Shown: in pieces, positions 7,951 through 17,104 of the stretch | Layout: every line of letters begins with the position of its first letter | Numbering within the stretch: the stretch's first letter is position 1 | Assembly (NCBI RefSeq): GCF_003286915.1 | Contig: NZ_QMFY01000007.1 | Span: 62,001 to 126,000, forward strand | Direction: 5' to 3' | From: Pseudochryseolinea flava | GTDB taxonomy: Bacteria > Bacteroidota > Bacteroidia > Cytophagales > Cyclobacteriaceae | Length of the DNA stretch: 64,000 nucleotides | Notes under the pieces: generated by a model | Database searches by the model: none | Told to the model about the DNA's origin: nothing | What the model saw: the letters and a program-made list of their open reading frames with translations, nothing else | Translations under genes and position numbers: made by a program

Positions 7951-8354
7951 TCAGTGTGTATTTACACAGTTACGACGCGTCCAATGGCTAGGTCTCTGTT
8001 TGCGTAAATACACTCCGCCTTCCTTTACGGACTTCAAATCGTCAGGTAGAACGTCGATTCATCTTATAAAGAAACCGAAACAAGGCATTTGCATGTCAAT
8101 AGAAATTGAAAAAGGTCAACGCCGTTTGCTTCCGTCACTTGCTTGCACTCTTCGTTGTCGTCAGTGTATCCATGCCATCCCCTCGCGGCTGGTTCATGCG
8201 TGCGAACCTTGTGTCATCTTCCTTGAGAATATTGTTTGTCGCAGAACCACCGCTCGAGTCCTTCGCGTGTAGCCCATGCGTGGTATAAGTCTTTAGCATT
8301 GGCTGAATAGGAACCCTCAACGTAAAACGATTCCAACCATTGAGCGTCATAAAT
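7951..8354 (-). pseudogene. Decayed SRPBCC (AHSA1/Bet v1-like) gene
   Basis: Read on the minus strand from 8354, one frame gives SYSANAKDLYHAWATREGL and then ERWFCDK, the N-terminal strand-helix signature of SRPBCC-fold proteins. The same frame hits TGA at 8216-8214, then resumes with EPAARGWHGYTDD and EANGVDLFQF, both family-like. A second stop (TAA, 8066-8064) and a frameshift follow, then DDLKSVKEGGVYLRK, the usual family C-terminus after FYLT. About 30 residues that normally precede FYLT appear to be deleted, and no in-frame ATG exists. The stretch 7846-8433 therefore holds a wreck rather than nothing. What the intact protein bound is unknown; the fold is a hydrophobic-ligand cup. Confidence 0.75.
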
Positions 8355-8433
8355 GAAAACGTTATGGTTAAAATTAGTGGATGGATTGAATTAATAGTAG
8401 ATTATCGATTGAATTTATCTTAAAAATCGTCAC

Positions 8434-8847
8434 ATGCATCGCGTATTAATGTTAGAATACGATCCCGACGATCGTTACATCTCGAAAGAATTTTTCGCTC
8501 AGGCTGAACGGCGCATAGCCATCGACTTTGTTACCAATAGCGATGAGTTCATTGCGTTTCTTCAGATGCAACGTCACACCGACATTCAATTGCCTTCTTT
8601 AATCATCATGAATCAAAAGGCAGCCCCCTCTGATCCTCTTACATTGCTGAAACAATTGAAGACTGATCCGTATTACAAATCAATTCCGGTTGTCATCCTC
8701 GGCGACATTTCACACGCGGGTCTTACGCGATCGTACTATGACGCCGGAGCCAGCTCCTTCATTCTAAAACCTGTGACATACGATGAGACGCGTCAAAAGA
8801 TCGAAACATTTATTCGCTATTGGTTCGAGATCGTTGTTCTAAATTAA
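8434..8847 (+). CDS. Stand-alone degenerate receiver domain (pseudo-receiver)
   Basis: The 137-residue protein has the length and secondary-structure rhythm of a CheY-like receiver, with an acidic pocket (Asp10, Asp12, Asp13) and the conserved Lys112 in FILKPV. The position of the phosphoacceptor Asp is Asn60 (LIIMNQKA), and the switch Thr/Ser is Gly90 (VVILGDIS). Classical phosphorylation is therefore unlikely. Such pseudo-receivers usually act through protein contacts. There is no output domain and no adjacent kinase. It ends ten bases before the convergent permease gene. The chosen ATG is the first in frame. Confidence 0.85.
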   Translation: MHRVLMLEYDPDDRYISKEFFAQAERRIAIDFVTNSDEFIAFLQMQRHTDIQLPSLIIMNQKAAPSDPLTLLKQLKTDPYYKSIPVVILGDISHAGLTRSYYDAGASSFILKPVTYDETRQKIETFIRYWFEIVVLN

Positions 8848-8857
8848 AATCATTTCG

Positions 8858-11485
8858 TTACTCGGATTTTAACACACTCGCAGGATTCGCACGCGCCACC
8901 CGAATCGTCTGCGATCCGATCATGATCATCGCGATGATTAATATACCAACCAATCCGCCAAACAATTCAAACATGCCGATTGGCGCCGTGTATACAAATT
9001 CACGGAGAATTACGTTGGTGAATAGGAGGTATGTTAACGGCAGCGCAATAACAGCCGAAACCAAAAGAAGCAAGATGAATCCACGGCTTAACAAATAGAT
9101 AAGACTTCCTTCACTTGCGCCTAAAACTTTACGAATACTGATCTCCTTGGTTCTTGTTTCCGTTGTGAATACAACCATACCGAGCAATCCCATGGACGCA
9201 ATTGTAATCGCAAGCACGGCAAGGAAGCCAATCACTTTTACCATGACTTGAAACTGATTGTACGACTCTTGAATTTTGTCGCTGTAAAATTTAGCGTCCA
9301 GCGCGTGTATTGGGTCAACCTTTTTCCAAGCTTCTTCAACTTTCTCCATGGTTGCAATCCAATCTTTAGATGAGATGGATGCATTCAAATACGATACATC
9401 TTCATTGGAATATTTAAATATAAACGGATCAATCTTGCTATCAACTTTTCCGTAATGAAAATCCTTGAGCACACCAACAATACGATAGTTTACCGTGTCG
9501 ATTTGAAATCTTTCTCCAACAGCTTGATCAGGTGTCCCCATCTTCAGTCTGGATACCAGTTTCTCGTTAACGATCGCCTGGTGTTCTACTACACCCTTTT
9601 GCTGATATCGGAAATTTGTACCGGCAAGAAACTTATGACCATGAATAGGCAGGTAATGTTCATCAATTGTGTTGTAGCTGATATCGACAGAATCGCCTTG
9701 ATATTTTATCATGTTGCCATAGTAGCTTCCAGTACTTGTTACCATGATCGAACGCGATATTCTCGATACTTCCGGAATTTCCTGCATCGCTTTGCTCACC
9801 ACATCGGGATTGTTTCCCTGAAGGCGGATATTCAAAATGTTGTCCGTCTTATAGCCGAGATCGAATGCAATGAAATATTTGTATTGCTCATAGCCAATCA
9901 TGGTTGTTGCAATGAAAGCAAGGGAGAGCGTATACTGTGCTACGATTAAAAGTCTCCGCACGGCAACATTCTTGAAGACCTTGATAGACGAGACATCTTT
10001 CAGTACCTGTACAGCCTTAATCTTTGCAAAGAACAGCGCTGGAAGTATCCCAGCCACAAGACCAACAATGACGGCCAGTAATATGAAATAACCGACCACA
10101 GAAGGCGTGAGATCTAGCGTGACCAAGTTCGACAACTCAGACGACAACGACAGGAACGCCGGACGGAGAATTAGGAAAATTCCAAATGACAGAACCAATG
10201 CTAAGAATGAAATGATCACCGCTTCAGCAATAAACTGCGCGAGTACGTGCGACCTTAACGCGCCGATCACTTTGCGAATCCCTACTTCCCGTGATCTACG
10301 CATGGAGCGCGCAATGGAAAGGTTCGTATAGTTAAAACAAGCTGAAAGGATCACAACAACGGCAAGGGCGCTCACTATCCACATCACAGACGAAAGCATC
10401 GTCGGCCCTAGTTGATTGCTCAAATCTTTTCCAAGAGCGATGTCAAAGAAAGGTTGCAGCGTAAAGGTGATGCTGACATCCGGCATTTTTTCGTTCTCTG
10501 TTTTCGCGAGATTATCTAAATAGGATTGCAAATCTTCTGTCGAACTCTTTTCAGGTAAAACGATGTATGCGTAATTGGACCACACATTTTGCCACTCGAG
10601 AAAATATTCTTCGTTTTTCTTTAAGATATCGAGCGTTGCAAACGAGGCAAGTGCGCCAAACCGGATATGTGAAAACTTTGGGGGATCCTCCATTAACCCT
10701 GTCACCAGATACTCAGAAAAACCTTTTTCACTATCGTCCTTCATGCGTATAGTCTTTCCCATTGGATCATCATCGCCGAAGACTCGATTCGCTTCTTTTT
10801 CGGTAAGAACGATTGAAAATGGAGCCTTTAATGCCGTACGCGGATTACCTTTTAAAAGCTTGAAAGAAAATACATTGAAGAAGGAGTCATCAGACCAAAT
10901 TCCTTCTATAGGCACGACTTTATCGTTTACTTCGGCATCGCCGCCAAAGCCTGAACGCATTAACACAAGGTCTTCAATTCCAGCATATTCTTCTTTTATC
11001 CGGCGTGGTGCAACAACGGATGTGGATGCGAGTTCAATACTTTTCCCGTGATGTTTATTGACGTGCGTATCGATAAGTCGATAAATACGGTCTCCTTTTG
11101 TGTGGATACGGTCATACGAGTTTAAGTCAGCGAGAAAGGCAATGAGCAGTAATCCAACAGACATACTTATCGCCAATCCGAAAATATTGATCGTCGAAAA
11201 CATTTTATTGCGAACGATGCTTCTACCCGATGTTTTGATATAGCTTCCAATCATAACCCAATGGATTAAAAGATTAATAAATTCTGGTTTGCGTACAGTA
11301 TAAGAGCGAAAGAACTTGAACACGTCAATCACATAAATCAATTTTGCACGACGTACACCCTTGGCCTTCACATGGCGGTCAAAGTACTCATGTAGGTCGC
11401 CCTCTAGATCCTCGAGTAATTCTGGTCTGCAGTACCACGCCAGAAATCGCGTGGCCCATCGTGGCGGTCGCGGCGTGTAGCTCAT
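8858..11485 (-). CDS. MacB/FtsX-type ABC permease with N-terminal prefix domain
   Basis: This is the membrane subunit of a MacB-like ABC exporter. The first 75 residues (RPPRWATRFLAWYCRPELLEDLEGDLHEYF in part) form the permease prefix domain found in PadR-linked Bacteroidota permeases. A helix near 105-130 follows, then a periplasmic MacB_PCD region, an FtsX block of three helices (about 370-500), a second PCD region and a final FtsX block (about 745-875). The ATP-binding subunit is not encoded nearby. The start is set by an ATGA overlap with the padR stop: the ATG at 11485-11483 shares bases with the TGA at 11484-11482, indicating translational coupling. The cargo is unknown. An upstream Met 13 codons earlier lies inside padR. 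Confidence 0.92.
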   Translation of the reverse strand: MSYTPRPPRWATRFLAWYCRPELLEDLEGDLHEYFDRHVKAKGVRRAKLIYVIDVFKFFRSYTVRKPEFINLLIHWVMIGSYIKTSGRSIVRNKMFSTINIFGLAISMSVGLLLIAFLADLNSYDRIHTKGDRIYRLIDTHVNKHHGKSIELASTSVVAPRRIKEEYAGIEDLVLMRSGFGGDAEVNDKVVPIEGIWSDDSFFNVFSFKLLKGNPRTALKAPFSIVLTEKEANRVFGDDDPMGKTIRMKDDSEKGFSEYLVTGLMEDPPKFSHIRFGALASFATLDILKKNEEYFLEWQNVWSNYAYIVLPEKSSTEDLQSYLDNLAKTENEKMPDVSITFTLQPFFDIALGKDLSNQLGPTMLSSVMWIVSALAVVVILSACFNYTNLSIARSMRRSREVGIRKVIGALRSHVLAQFIAEAVIISFLALVLSFGIFLILRPAFLSLSSELSNLVTLDLTPSVVGYFILLAVIVGLVAGILPALFFAKIKAVQVLKDVSSIKVFKNVAVRRLLIVAQYTLSLAFIATTMIGYEQYKYFIAFDLGYKTDNILNIRLQGNNPDVVSKAMQEIPEVSRISRSIMVTSTGSYYGNMIKYQGDSVDISYNTIDEHYLPIHGHKFLAGTNFRYQQKGVVEHQAIVNEKLVSRLKMGTPDQAVGERFQIDTVNYRIVGVLKDFHYGKVDSKIDPFIFKYSNEDVSYLNASISSKDWIATMEKVEEAWKKVDPIHALDAKFYSDKIQESYNQFQVMVKVIGFLAVLAITIASMGLLGMVVFTTETRTKEISIRKVLGASEGSLIYLLSRGFILLLLVSAVIALPLTYLLFTNVILREFVYTAPIGMFELFGGLVGILIIAMIMIGSQTIRVARANPASVLKSE

Positions 11486-11817
11486 ACGTTGAGTTTTAGG
11501 GCAAGGTCTGGGATAATACTCCACAACTGATCACGTACTTCCTTCGCCTTCAGTAGCGACGCCTTGCCGGCACTGGTGATAGAATAATAACGCTTACGCT
11601 TTCCACCGCGCACGTTCGTCGCTTCGCCGAGTTTACTTTTCACCAGCCCCTTTTCTTCCAGTCGGTTTAACACGGCATGTACCACACCAAGTTTGACATC
11701 CCGGTCTGTGCGCTTCTCAAGCTCATCACAAATAGCAACACTATAGGCGTCGTTCATCAATGCCGCAATGGTAAGTAAAACCAGCTCTTCGAATTCGCCA
11801 AGGTTCGTTCCTTTCAT
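11482..11817 (-). CDS. PadR family transcriptional regulator
   Basis: This 111-residue protein is a winged-helix regulator of the PadR type. The opening LGEFEELVLLTIAAL, the central DVKLGVVHAVLNRLEEKGLV recognition-helix region and the wing GGKRKRYYSIT are typical of the family. PadR proteins of this class usually repress the permease gene they precede and respond to a small ligand. The gene overlaps the permease by four bases (ATGA), so both should be one transcript. A good promoter lies 17 bases upstream. Confidence 0.95.
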   Translation of the reverse strand: MKGTNLGEFEELVLLTIAALMNDAYSVAICDELEKRTDRDVKLGVVHAVLNRLEEKGLVKSKLGEATNVRGGKRKRYYSITSAGKASLLKAKEVRDQLWSIIPDLALKLNV

Positions 11818-11834
11818 ATCGATGATTAATTACG

Positions 11835-11864
11835 TAAATGTATGTATTATGGTTATGAACGCAA
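11835..11864 (-). promoter_or_regulatory. Putative promoter of the padR-permease operon
   Basis: On the minus strand TTG (11864-11862), exactly 19 bases, then TACATTTA (11842-11835) fits the Bacteroidota consensus well. The start codon is 17 bases downstream. The ATGTATGTA-like sequence overlapping the -7 box could serve as a PadR operator, since some PadR proteins bind ATGT/ACAT half-sites; that part is a guess. Confidence 0.5.
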
Positions 11865-12136
11865 GCCTTGTACATCAAAGTGACTCCGTAATTCCAATCT
11901 TATCCACTGAAATACAAAGACTTACACAGGTTTAAATTTTTACAAGCGGAGCCTCTTACCTCAGCACACGTTGTTACAAAGGCAGGCGTTTTGCCGCACC
12001 GATAATGGGAGCGTGTCGGATGGAATCATACGGAACGGATCATCGCGACAAAGCCGCGAGTAGGAATGTGATCCACCAATTCACACGTATCACCAGGCAT
12101 TTTAACATGATAAATTTGCAACAACTCATGTGAAAA

Positions 12137-12165
12137 TTGCACCGTTGATTGGCACCTTATTTTAC
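12137..12165 (+). promoter_or_regulatory. Putative promoter of the SAF-domain oxidoreductase gene
   Basis: TTG (12137-12139), 18 bases, then TATTTTAC (12158-12165) is a moderate match to the Bacteroidota promoter, giving a 5' leader of about 35 bases. In the rest of the 11818-12207 gap I see only the divergent padR promoter and an unconvincing 70-codon minus-strand frame. Confidence 0.35.
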
Positions 12166-12207
12166 GGTTGTTATTCACGCTAATCCCCGCTAAACACTTT
12201 TTATCAT

Positions 12208-13536
12208 ATGATGCCTTTGAAGAAAAGACTTTTGTCATTAAAAGAAGATATACGAGTTGCAGTAATTGGATGTGGACGAAAAGGAAAAGGAATTATATAT
12301 CAAGTTTTCGCGACACCGGGCATGCGCCCCGTTGTTATTGTGGACCATCATATTGAGAAAGCAGTTGCGTGTGCAAAATGGCTTAACAGAGATTACGAAA
12401 TCGTCCGTTCCCTGGAAGGACTTGATCGCGCGATCGAGCGAGGACGATTAGCCGTCACCGACAATGCCCAACTTGTTGTCTCTTCAGAATTAATCAACGT
12501 GATGGTTGAGTGCACGGATTCCATTGCCGAGGGTGGGGCACATGCATTGAAAGCGCTCCAGCATCATCAGCATGTTGTGATGATGAATGCGAAGGCGGAT
12601 CTCATGTACGGTCCGTTGTTACTTCAAGTAGGGAATGAACAAGGTGTAGTATATTCAACGTGCGATGGTACCCCTGCGGCGGCGCTCCAAAATCTGATTG
12701 ACGAAATAGACCTGTGGGGGCTCGATATCGTATTGGCAGGCGCCTTCATTCCGAATTTTGACAACGTACTTCCTACGTTAAAAATTGTTCGTGAGACAGA
12801 TCGATCGCAGCATGGTCATCACATTAATACCGATGATATAGATACCGACATCAAGATACAAATGGCAATCCTGGCCAATTCAATTTCAGGGAAAGCTGCA
12901 ACGCAGCCTACACGTGTCGCTCATACGCAAAAAGATGTCATTACTGCTTACGACCTTCATCTTGTAACACAAGACATAGTTCCGATGGTAGATTGTATTC
13001 CCTCGGGAGAATCGTTAAATGGTATTGCGGTCGTAGCACACACAGATTTAAAATTCCAGCAGGAACTTCTTCGGCAGCAAGGTCTAGGTGAAGGACCGTT
13101 CTATGTTTTCCACAGGCCATATGTTGCTGGGCACATCGAATCTACAGCTTGTATGATGGAAGCTTATTTCAATGGTACAGCGCGACTACACCCACGCCAT
13201 GGCATGAAGATGAATGTGTTCTCATACGCAAAGAAGGACCTTAAACGCGGGGACATATTGGATGGCATGAATGGAGAGAAGACTATTGGTCGTCTGGAGC
13301 GCATTGAAGATCATCAGCACTATGCAGGTTTGCCGATTTGTATTTCTGAAGGACTGAAACTACGTGCAGATGTAGCTAAAAATAAACCGATCACGCTTGA
13401 TGATGTATCCTATGACGCGGATCAGCTCGCCTTCAGTTTATATTTTCGAGCGTTACAAGCAAATACACAGAAGGTCATTCCCAATAAGCGTGCGCGCGTT
13501 GTCGAAGAAAACTTGCCGTACATTATCTCGATGTAA
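12208..13536 (+). CDS. NAD(P)-dependent oxidoreductase with C-terminal SAF domain
   Basis: The N-terminus carries a Rossmann dinucleotide-binding motif (VAVIGCGRKGKG, about residues 17-28), followed by a homoserine-dehydrogenase-like layout with VECTDSIAEGGAHALKAL near 110 and VVMMNAKADL near 132. The last 90 residues form a SAF-type domain, with KKDLKRGDILDG near 347, ICISEGLKLR and KPITLDDV, as in sialic acid synthase and FlgA-like proteins. Proteins with this two-part architecture are annotated as putative oxidoreductases, and I do not know the substrate. The sequence is cytosolic, with no signal peptide. Met1 and Met2 are both possible starts. The WrbA-type gene follows after 49 bases and may be co-transcribed. 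Confidence 0.8.
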   Translation: MMPLKKRLLSLKEDIRVAVIGCGRKGKGIIYQVFATPGMRPVVIVDHHIEKAVACAKWLNRDYEIVRSLEGLDRAIERGRLAVTDNAQLVVSSELINVMVECTDSIAEGGAHALKALQHHQHVVMMNAKADLMYGPLLLQVGNEQGVVYSTCDGTPAAALQNLIDEIDLWGLDIVLAGAFIPNFDNVLPTLKIVRETDRSQHGHHINTDDIDTDIKIQMAILANSISGKAATQPTRVAHTQKDVITAYDLHLVTQDIVPMVDCIPSGESLNGIAVVAHTDLKFQQELLRQQGLGEGPFYVFHRPYVAGHIESTACMMEAYFNGTARLHPRHGMKMNVFSYAKKDLKRGDILDGMNGEKTIGRLERIEDHQHYAGLPICISEGLKLRADVAKNKPITLDDVSYDADQLAFSLYFRALQANTQKVIPNKRARVVEENLPYIISM

Positions 13537-13585
13537 ATAATGCACAGTCGTGGCATCCGTTTTTCTCTCTTACGCAAAAAAGACT

Positions 13586-14215
13586 ATGCATAAAATAAAA
13601 GTTGCTGTAATCTATTACAGCTCAACAGGAACGAACTATCAATTAGCGCAGTGGGCCAGTGAGGGAGCAACGAAGCAAGGTGCGGATGTGAGGATTTTGA
13701 AAGTGAAGGAGTTAGCCCCTGCGGAAGCAATTAACAGTAATCAATCATGGAAGAATCATCTCGAAGCCACCGCGAAAATTCCGGAGGTAACGCTTGATGA
13801 TTTAGAGTGGGCTGATGTTTACATCTTCAGCATGCCCACACGCTACGGAAATCTACCTGCGCAAATGAAACAGTTTCTCGATACAACGGGCGGGCTATGG
13901 CAAAGTGGTAAACTTGCGAACAAAGTAGTTACGGCAATGTCGAGCGCTGTCAATCCACACGGAGGGCAGGAAGAAACAATCCTCGCGCTTTACACCACCA
14001 TGTATCATTGGGGATGCGTTGTTGTGGCCCCGGGCTACACCGACCCAGTGCTCTATGCTGCTGGTGGAAATCCCTACGGCACCTCGGTGGCGGTTGACCT
14101 CTCCGGTAAAATGCAAACTGATGTTAGCGACGCGGTCCGCTACCAAGCAAAACGCGCAGTAACTTTTGCGCAATGGATACAAAAAGGAAGTTCAGGAAAT
14201 GAAAAAGAAAACTAG
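13586..14215 (+). CDS. wrbA: WrbA-type NAD(P)H:quinone oxidoreductase
   Basis: This flavodoxin-like protein should transfer two electrons from NAD(P)H to quinones through FMN and so limit semiquinone stress. The phosphate-binding loop YYSSTGTNYQLAQ lies at about residues 8-20. MPTRYGNLPAQMKQFLD near 85-101 and the HGGQEETIL segment near 125 are characteristic of WrbA. The length of 209 residues is slightly above the usual 198. I chose the ATG at 13586; a GTG 36 bases upstream would add a poorly conserved extension. It ends six bases before the convergent aldo/keto reductase gene. Confidence 0.9.
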   Translation: MHKIKVAVIYYSSTGTNYQLAQWASEGATKQGADVRILKVKELAPAEAINSNQSWKNHLEATAKIPEVTLDDLEWADVYIFSMPTRYGNLPAQMKQFLDTTGGLWQSGKLANKVVTAMSSAVNPHGGQEETILALYTTMYHWGCVVVAPGYTDPVLYAAGGNPYGTSVAVDLSGKMQTDVSDAVRYQAKRAVTFAQWIQKGSSGNEKEN

Positions 14216-14220
14216 CCACA

Positions 14221-15108
14221 TTAGCGGTGGTCTTGGTAAGTATTCGCGGTGATTGTTCGCGTGAGCCCAACAAGTTCTTCGTCTGTCAAAGCAGAGAACG
14301 CCAATGCTTGAAGACTTTCATCGAGCTGTTGCAATGTCCTGATACCAACCACTGTGCTCGTAACTGCAGGCGAACGTAAGCTGAAGTTCAAAGCAACTGC
14401 GGTGGGACTACGTTGCGTTGCGTATCGCTTAACGGCATCTTTCATCTGTTGCACTTCAGCGGACGTGTAGGTTAAATATGGCTTAGCAGGTTTGTCGATC
14501 AGCAAGCCACTGGCTAAATTCCCCCGTGTCAGCACGCCAATACGATGTTCTCTCAATAGATTCAGTATTGTCTCTTCCGGACGCCGATCTAATAAACTAT
14601 ACTGCATCATCACGCTAACCATGTTCGATCGTGCAATCCATTCGCGAATAACATTCGGCCTAATGGAAGAAATTCCGTAATGCCGGATTTTCCCTTCCTT
14701 CTTTAGTATTTCAAAAGCATCAATCGTTTCATCGATCGGATCGTCGATTGTTCCTCCGTGCAATTGATACAAATCAATATAGTCTGTCTGTAATCGCCTT
14801 AGACTTTCTTCCACTGCTTGAAAAATGTATCGTTTCGTTGGATTCCAATCCCAACCACTTCCATCGCTACGCCATTGGTTTCCCACCTTAGTGGCAAGGA
14901 GAATTTGCTTTCGCACGGATTTAAATGCTTTACCAACAATCTCTTCATTGAGGCCGTGCTGATAAAGATCTGCAGTGTCGAAATAGTTTATTCCTGCGTT
15001 TCTGGCGCGATGGAGAATATTGTCTGCGTCATCATTTTCCAATGACATACAGCCAAAACTAAGTTTACTAATTAAAAGATCTGACTTCCCTAAGGTTACA
15101 TATTCCAT
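14221..15108 (-). CDS. Aldo/keto reductase
   Basis: This soluble NADPH-dependent reductase has the AKR TIM barrel with its catalytic tetrad visible: Asp and Tyr in FDTADLYQHG, Lys in LLATKVG and His in YQLHGG. The second family signature, GKIRHYGISS, and the cofactor loop near the end (RSPAVTSTVVGIRT) are present. The physiological substrate cannot be told from sequence. The Met at 15108 starts the conserved EYVTLGKSDL strand; an earlier Met would lie inside the amidohydrolase gene. The gene begins only eight bases after the amidohydrolase stop, so the two form an operon. Confidence 0.92.
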   Translation of the reverse strand: MEYVTLGKSDLLISKLSFGCMSLENDDADNILHRARNAGINYFDTADLYQHGLNEEIVGKAFKSVRKQILLATKVGNQWRSDGSGWDWNPTKRYIFQAVEESLRRLQTDYIDLYQLHGGTIDDPIDETIDAFEILKKEGKIRHYGISSIRPNVIREWIARSNMVSVMMQYSLLDRRPEETILNLLREHRIGVLTRGNLASGLLIDKPAKPYLTYTSAEVQQMKDAVKRYATQRSPTAVALNFSLRSPAVTSTVVGIRTLQQLDESLQALAFSALTDEELVGLTRTITANTYQDHR

Positions 15109-15116
15109 AAACGATG

Positions 15117-16478
15117 TTAGTGAGAAAGTGCCTCTAATCCCTTGTCGATGTATTCCCTCGACAACCATTGGCCATTCAAGAAGACACCCGCAATATTTCG
15201 TGTTTGGCTTATATCGGTCAACGGGTTTCCATTGATTAGAATCAAATCAGCAATTGTACCGGGTGCAATAAATCCACTCTTATCAAGGCGCAAATATTTT
15301 CCAGCGTTAATAGTACCGGTTTTTAATGCTTGATAAGGTGTTAATCCAGCTTGCGTTAGATAGAGTAATTCGTTGTGCGTAGAAAAACCGGGCACATTAA
15401 ACACCTGTGGGGCATCACTGCCGAGGAGCAATTTAACATCATAATCAACGCATGCGCGAATTAGCTTTCGACGAAGCTTCACCCATCGATATACTTTTGC
15501 GGCTTCATAAGACGGATTTGATTGGATGTTCTTTTTGCTCTCGATCCATTGATTGATTACTTCCGGAGACATGTATCGACTGTCGGGATCTGCTCGAATA
15601 CTTTCCGCTTCATAAGTAGGAGAGAACCAACGTTCTGCAAGTGACTGCGTAGGCACAACCCATATATTTTTCTCGCGCAATGCATTCATTAACTTGGGAA
15701 TCTGCGTTGAGTCGGCCTGATCGCCAACATACATACCAAAGCTTCCGGTTTGTTGATCAACCATGTCCTTGATGTTTGGAACGAGTCCTTCCACAAATCC
15801 GTCGAGGTGATCTATCGAGGAATATTGAGCGTCTATGGCGCGCCAGATCCCGACACCAAAAGACACATGTCCTACGAACGGAATTTTTTCTTGTTTTGCA
15901 GTCGAAGCTATGGCGTCAAATTTATCACGTGTTAAGCCTGGATGTAGCTTAAGAAAATCATAACCTGCTAGTTTCTGCTTTCGTACCATTTCCGCTCCCG
16001 CCTCCGGCGATGTGACACTCATGCCATTGAAAGAGGGACCAGTCGTGAAAAAGCGCGGACCAATAATGTCGCCCTTTTGAAGTTTGTCGCGAAGCTCGAG
16101 ATGCCGCGGGTGTCCTAACATACCACGAATGGTTGTGATGCCGTTGGCCGCGAAAAGAAATAGAACATCTTTCATCGGATCAATATTATCGACAGGCGGA
16201 ACGTGTGCGTGAAGTTCCGCGAGTCCGGGCATCAAAAATTTCCCCTTCCCATTGATAACAAGCGCGTGCTTACCGTATTTAAGCTTAGGACCAATGGCCG
16301 TGACCTTGCCATCCTTGATGATGACCATTTGGTTCTCGATAATCTTCTCCGTGTCCATCGGTACTACGTTAACGTTGGTGATCACAATTTCACGCTTCCG
16401 TGAGTCAACGAGCTCTTGCGCAAAAGCAACGGAAACCAGGGTTATGAAAATCAAAGAGATTAAGATGTGTTTTATCAT
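15117..16478 (-). CDS. Secreted amidohydrolase
   Basis: A signal peptide (about residues 1-20, ending SVAFA) is followed by an amidohydrolase-superfamily metal-dependent hydrolase. The composite beta domain holds ITNVNVVPMD near 34. The first metal-binding motif is HAH in MPGLAELHAH near 92, later His residues are in GHVSFG and SIDHLDG, and the catalytic Asp is in LLLGSDAP near 350. The GTINAGKYL and GTIADLILINGNPL segments close the fold as in imidazolonepropionase/dipeptidase-like members. The likely substrates are peptides or cyclic amides in the periplasm, but this is not resolved. It is the first gene of a two-gene unit with the aldo/keto reductase. Confidence 0.9.
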   Translation of the reverse strand: MIKHILISLIFITLVSVAFAQELVDSRKREIVITNVNVVPMDTEKIIENQMVIIKDGKVTAIGPKLKYGKHALVINGKGKFLMPGLAELHAHVPPVDNIDPMKDVLFLFAANGITTIRGMLGHPRHLELRDKLQKGDIIGPRFFTTGPSFNGMSVTSPEAGAEMVRKQKLAGYDFLKLHPGLTRDKFDAIASTAKQEKIPFVGHVSFGVGIWRAIDAQYSSIDHLDGFVEGLVPNIKDMVDQQTGSFGMYVGDQADSTQIPKLMNALREKNIWVVPTQSLAERWFSPTYEAESIRADPDSRYMSPEVINQWIESKKNIQSNPSYEAAKVYRWVKLRRKLIRACVDYDVKLLLGSDAPQVFNVPGFSTHNELLYLTQAGLTPYQALKTGTINAGKYLRLDKSGFIAPGTIADLILINGNPLTDISQTRNIAGVFLNGQWLSREYIDKGLEALSH

Positions 16479-16548
16479 AAATCTTCACGTTAGTATCATA
16501 TGATTTAATATTTCAATGCCACACAGCAGTGTCCACTCGCCGTAACGA

Positions 16549-16944
16549 TCAGATGCTAATCATATCGATGACCTCTTGCGTTATTCTTGTTGGTCGCATT
16601 GTCTTGGCATCCAACATACACCAAGTCGTTTTCGATTCAGTGAGTACTTTGCCCGATTTAGCAGAAGTCAGCTTAACATATCGATCAAAGCGTGCACCGT
16701 TATATTCCCCAACCCACGTATGGCCGATTATTTCCTCGTTTAAAAACGCCGGATTTCGGTAGTCTACCTCGTGTCTCAATACCACCCACAGATATTTTTC
16801 GCGCAACACCTCATCGGCCCGGCTCACCCAATGTGCGGCTGACACCTCTTGAATGTATCGAACATATACAACATTGTTTACATGACCAAGATCGTCGACA
16901 TCACTAGGTGTTACAATCACGAGATGCTCAAAAGGTTTATTCAT
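16549..16944 (-). CDS. Acyl-CoA thioesterase, 4HBT hot-dog fold
   Basis: This 131-residue protein has the hot-dog-fold signature DVDDLGHVNNVVYVRYIQ near residues 15-32, including the catalytic Asp-x3-His-x-Asn arrangement of 4-hydroxybenzoyl-CoA-type thioesterases. The later VDYRNPAFLNEEI and TTWCMLD segments complete the single domain. It should hydrolyse short or aromatic acyl-CoA esters in the cytosol. There is no operon partner: the amidohydrolase lies 70 bases downstream and the permease gene is divergent, 160 bases upstream. Confidence 0.92.
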   Translation of the reverse strand: MNKPFEHLVIVTPSDVDDLGHVNNVVYVRYIQEVSAAHWVSRADEVLREKYLWVVLRHEVDYRNPAFLNEEIIGHTWVGEYNGARFDRYVKLTSAKSGKVLTESKTTWCMLDAKTMRPTRITQEVIDMISI

Positions 16945-17104
16945 ATGAAAATAGGATCGGCGACTTCCGAACGCCAGGTTGCAAGTTCTATAACATCCTC
17001 CCCAATATTACGGTAATTACAAGGTCTTCCATACCGCTCAACACAATTTCTGTAATCACAATGAGTTTCTTTCAACAAATTAGTAAGACCAATCATCCCT
17101 CCAT

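Noticed and set aside
7898-8288. Plus-strand frames of 124 and 60 codons
   Set aside because: They are antisense to the decayed SRPBCC gene and have no recognisable features.
12026-12238. 70-codon minus-strand frame upstream of the SAF-domain oxidoreductase gene
   Set aside because: It overlaps the start of that gene and its likely promoter, and shows no protein-like pattern or family motif.
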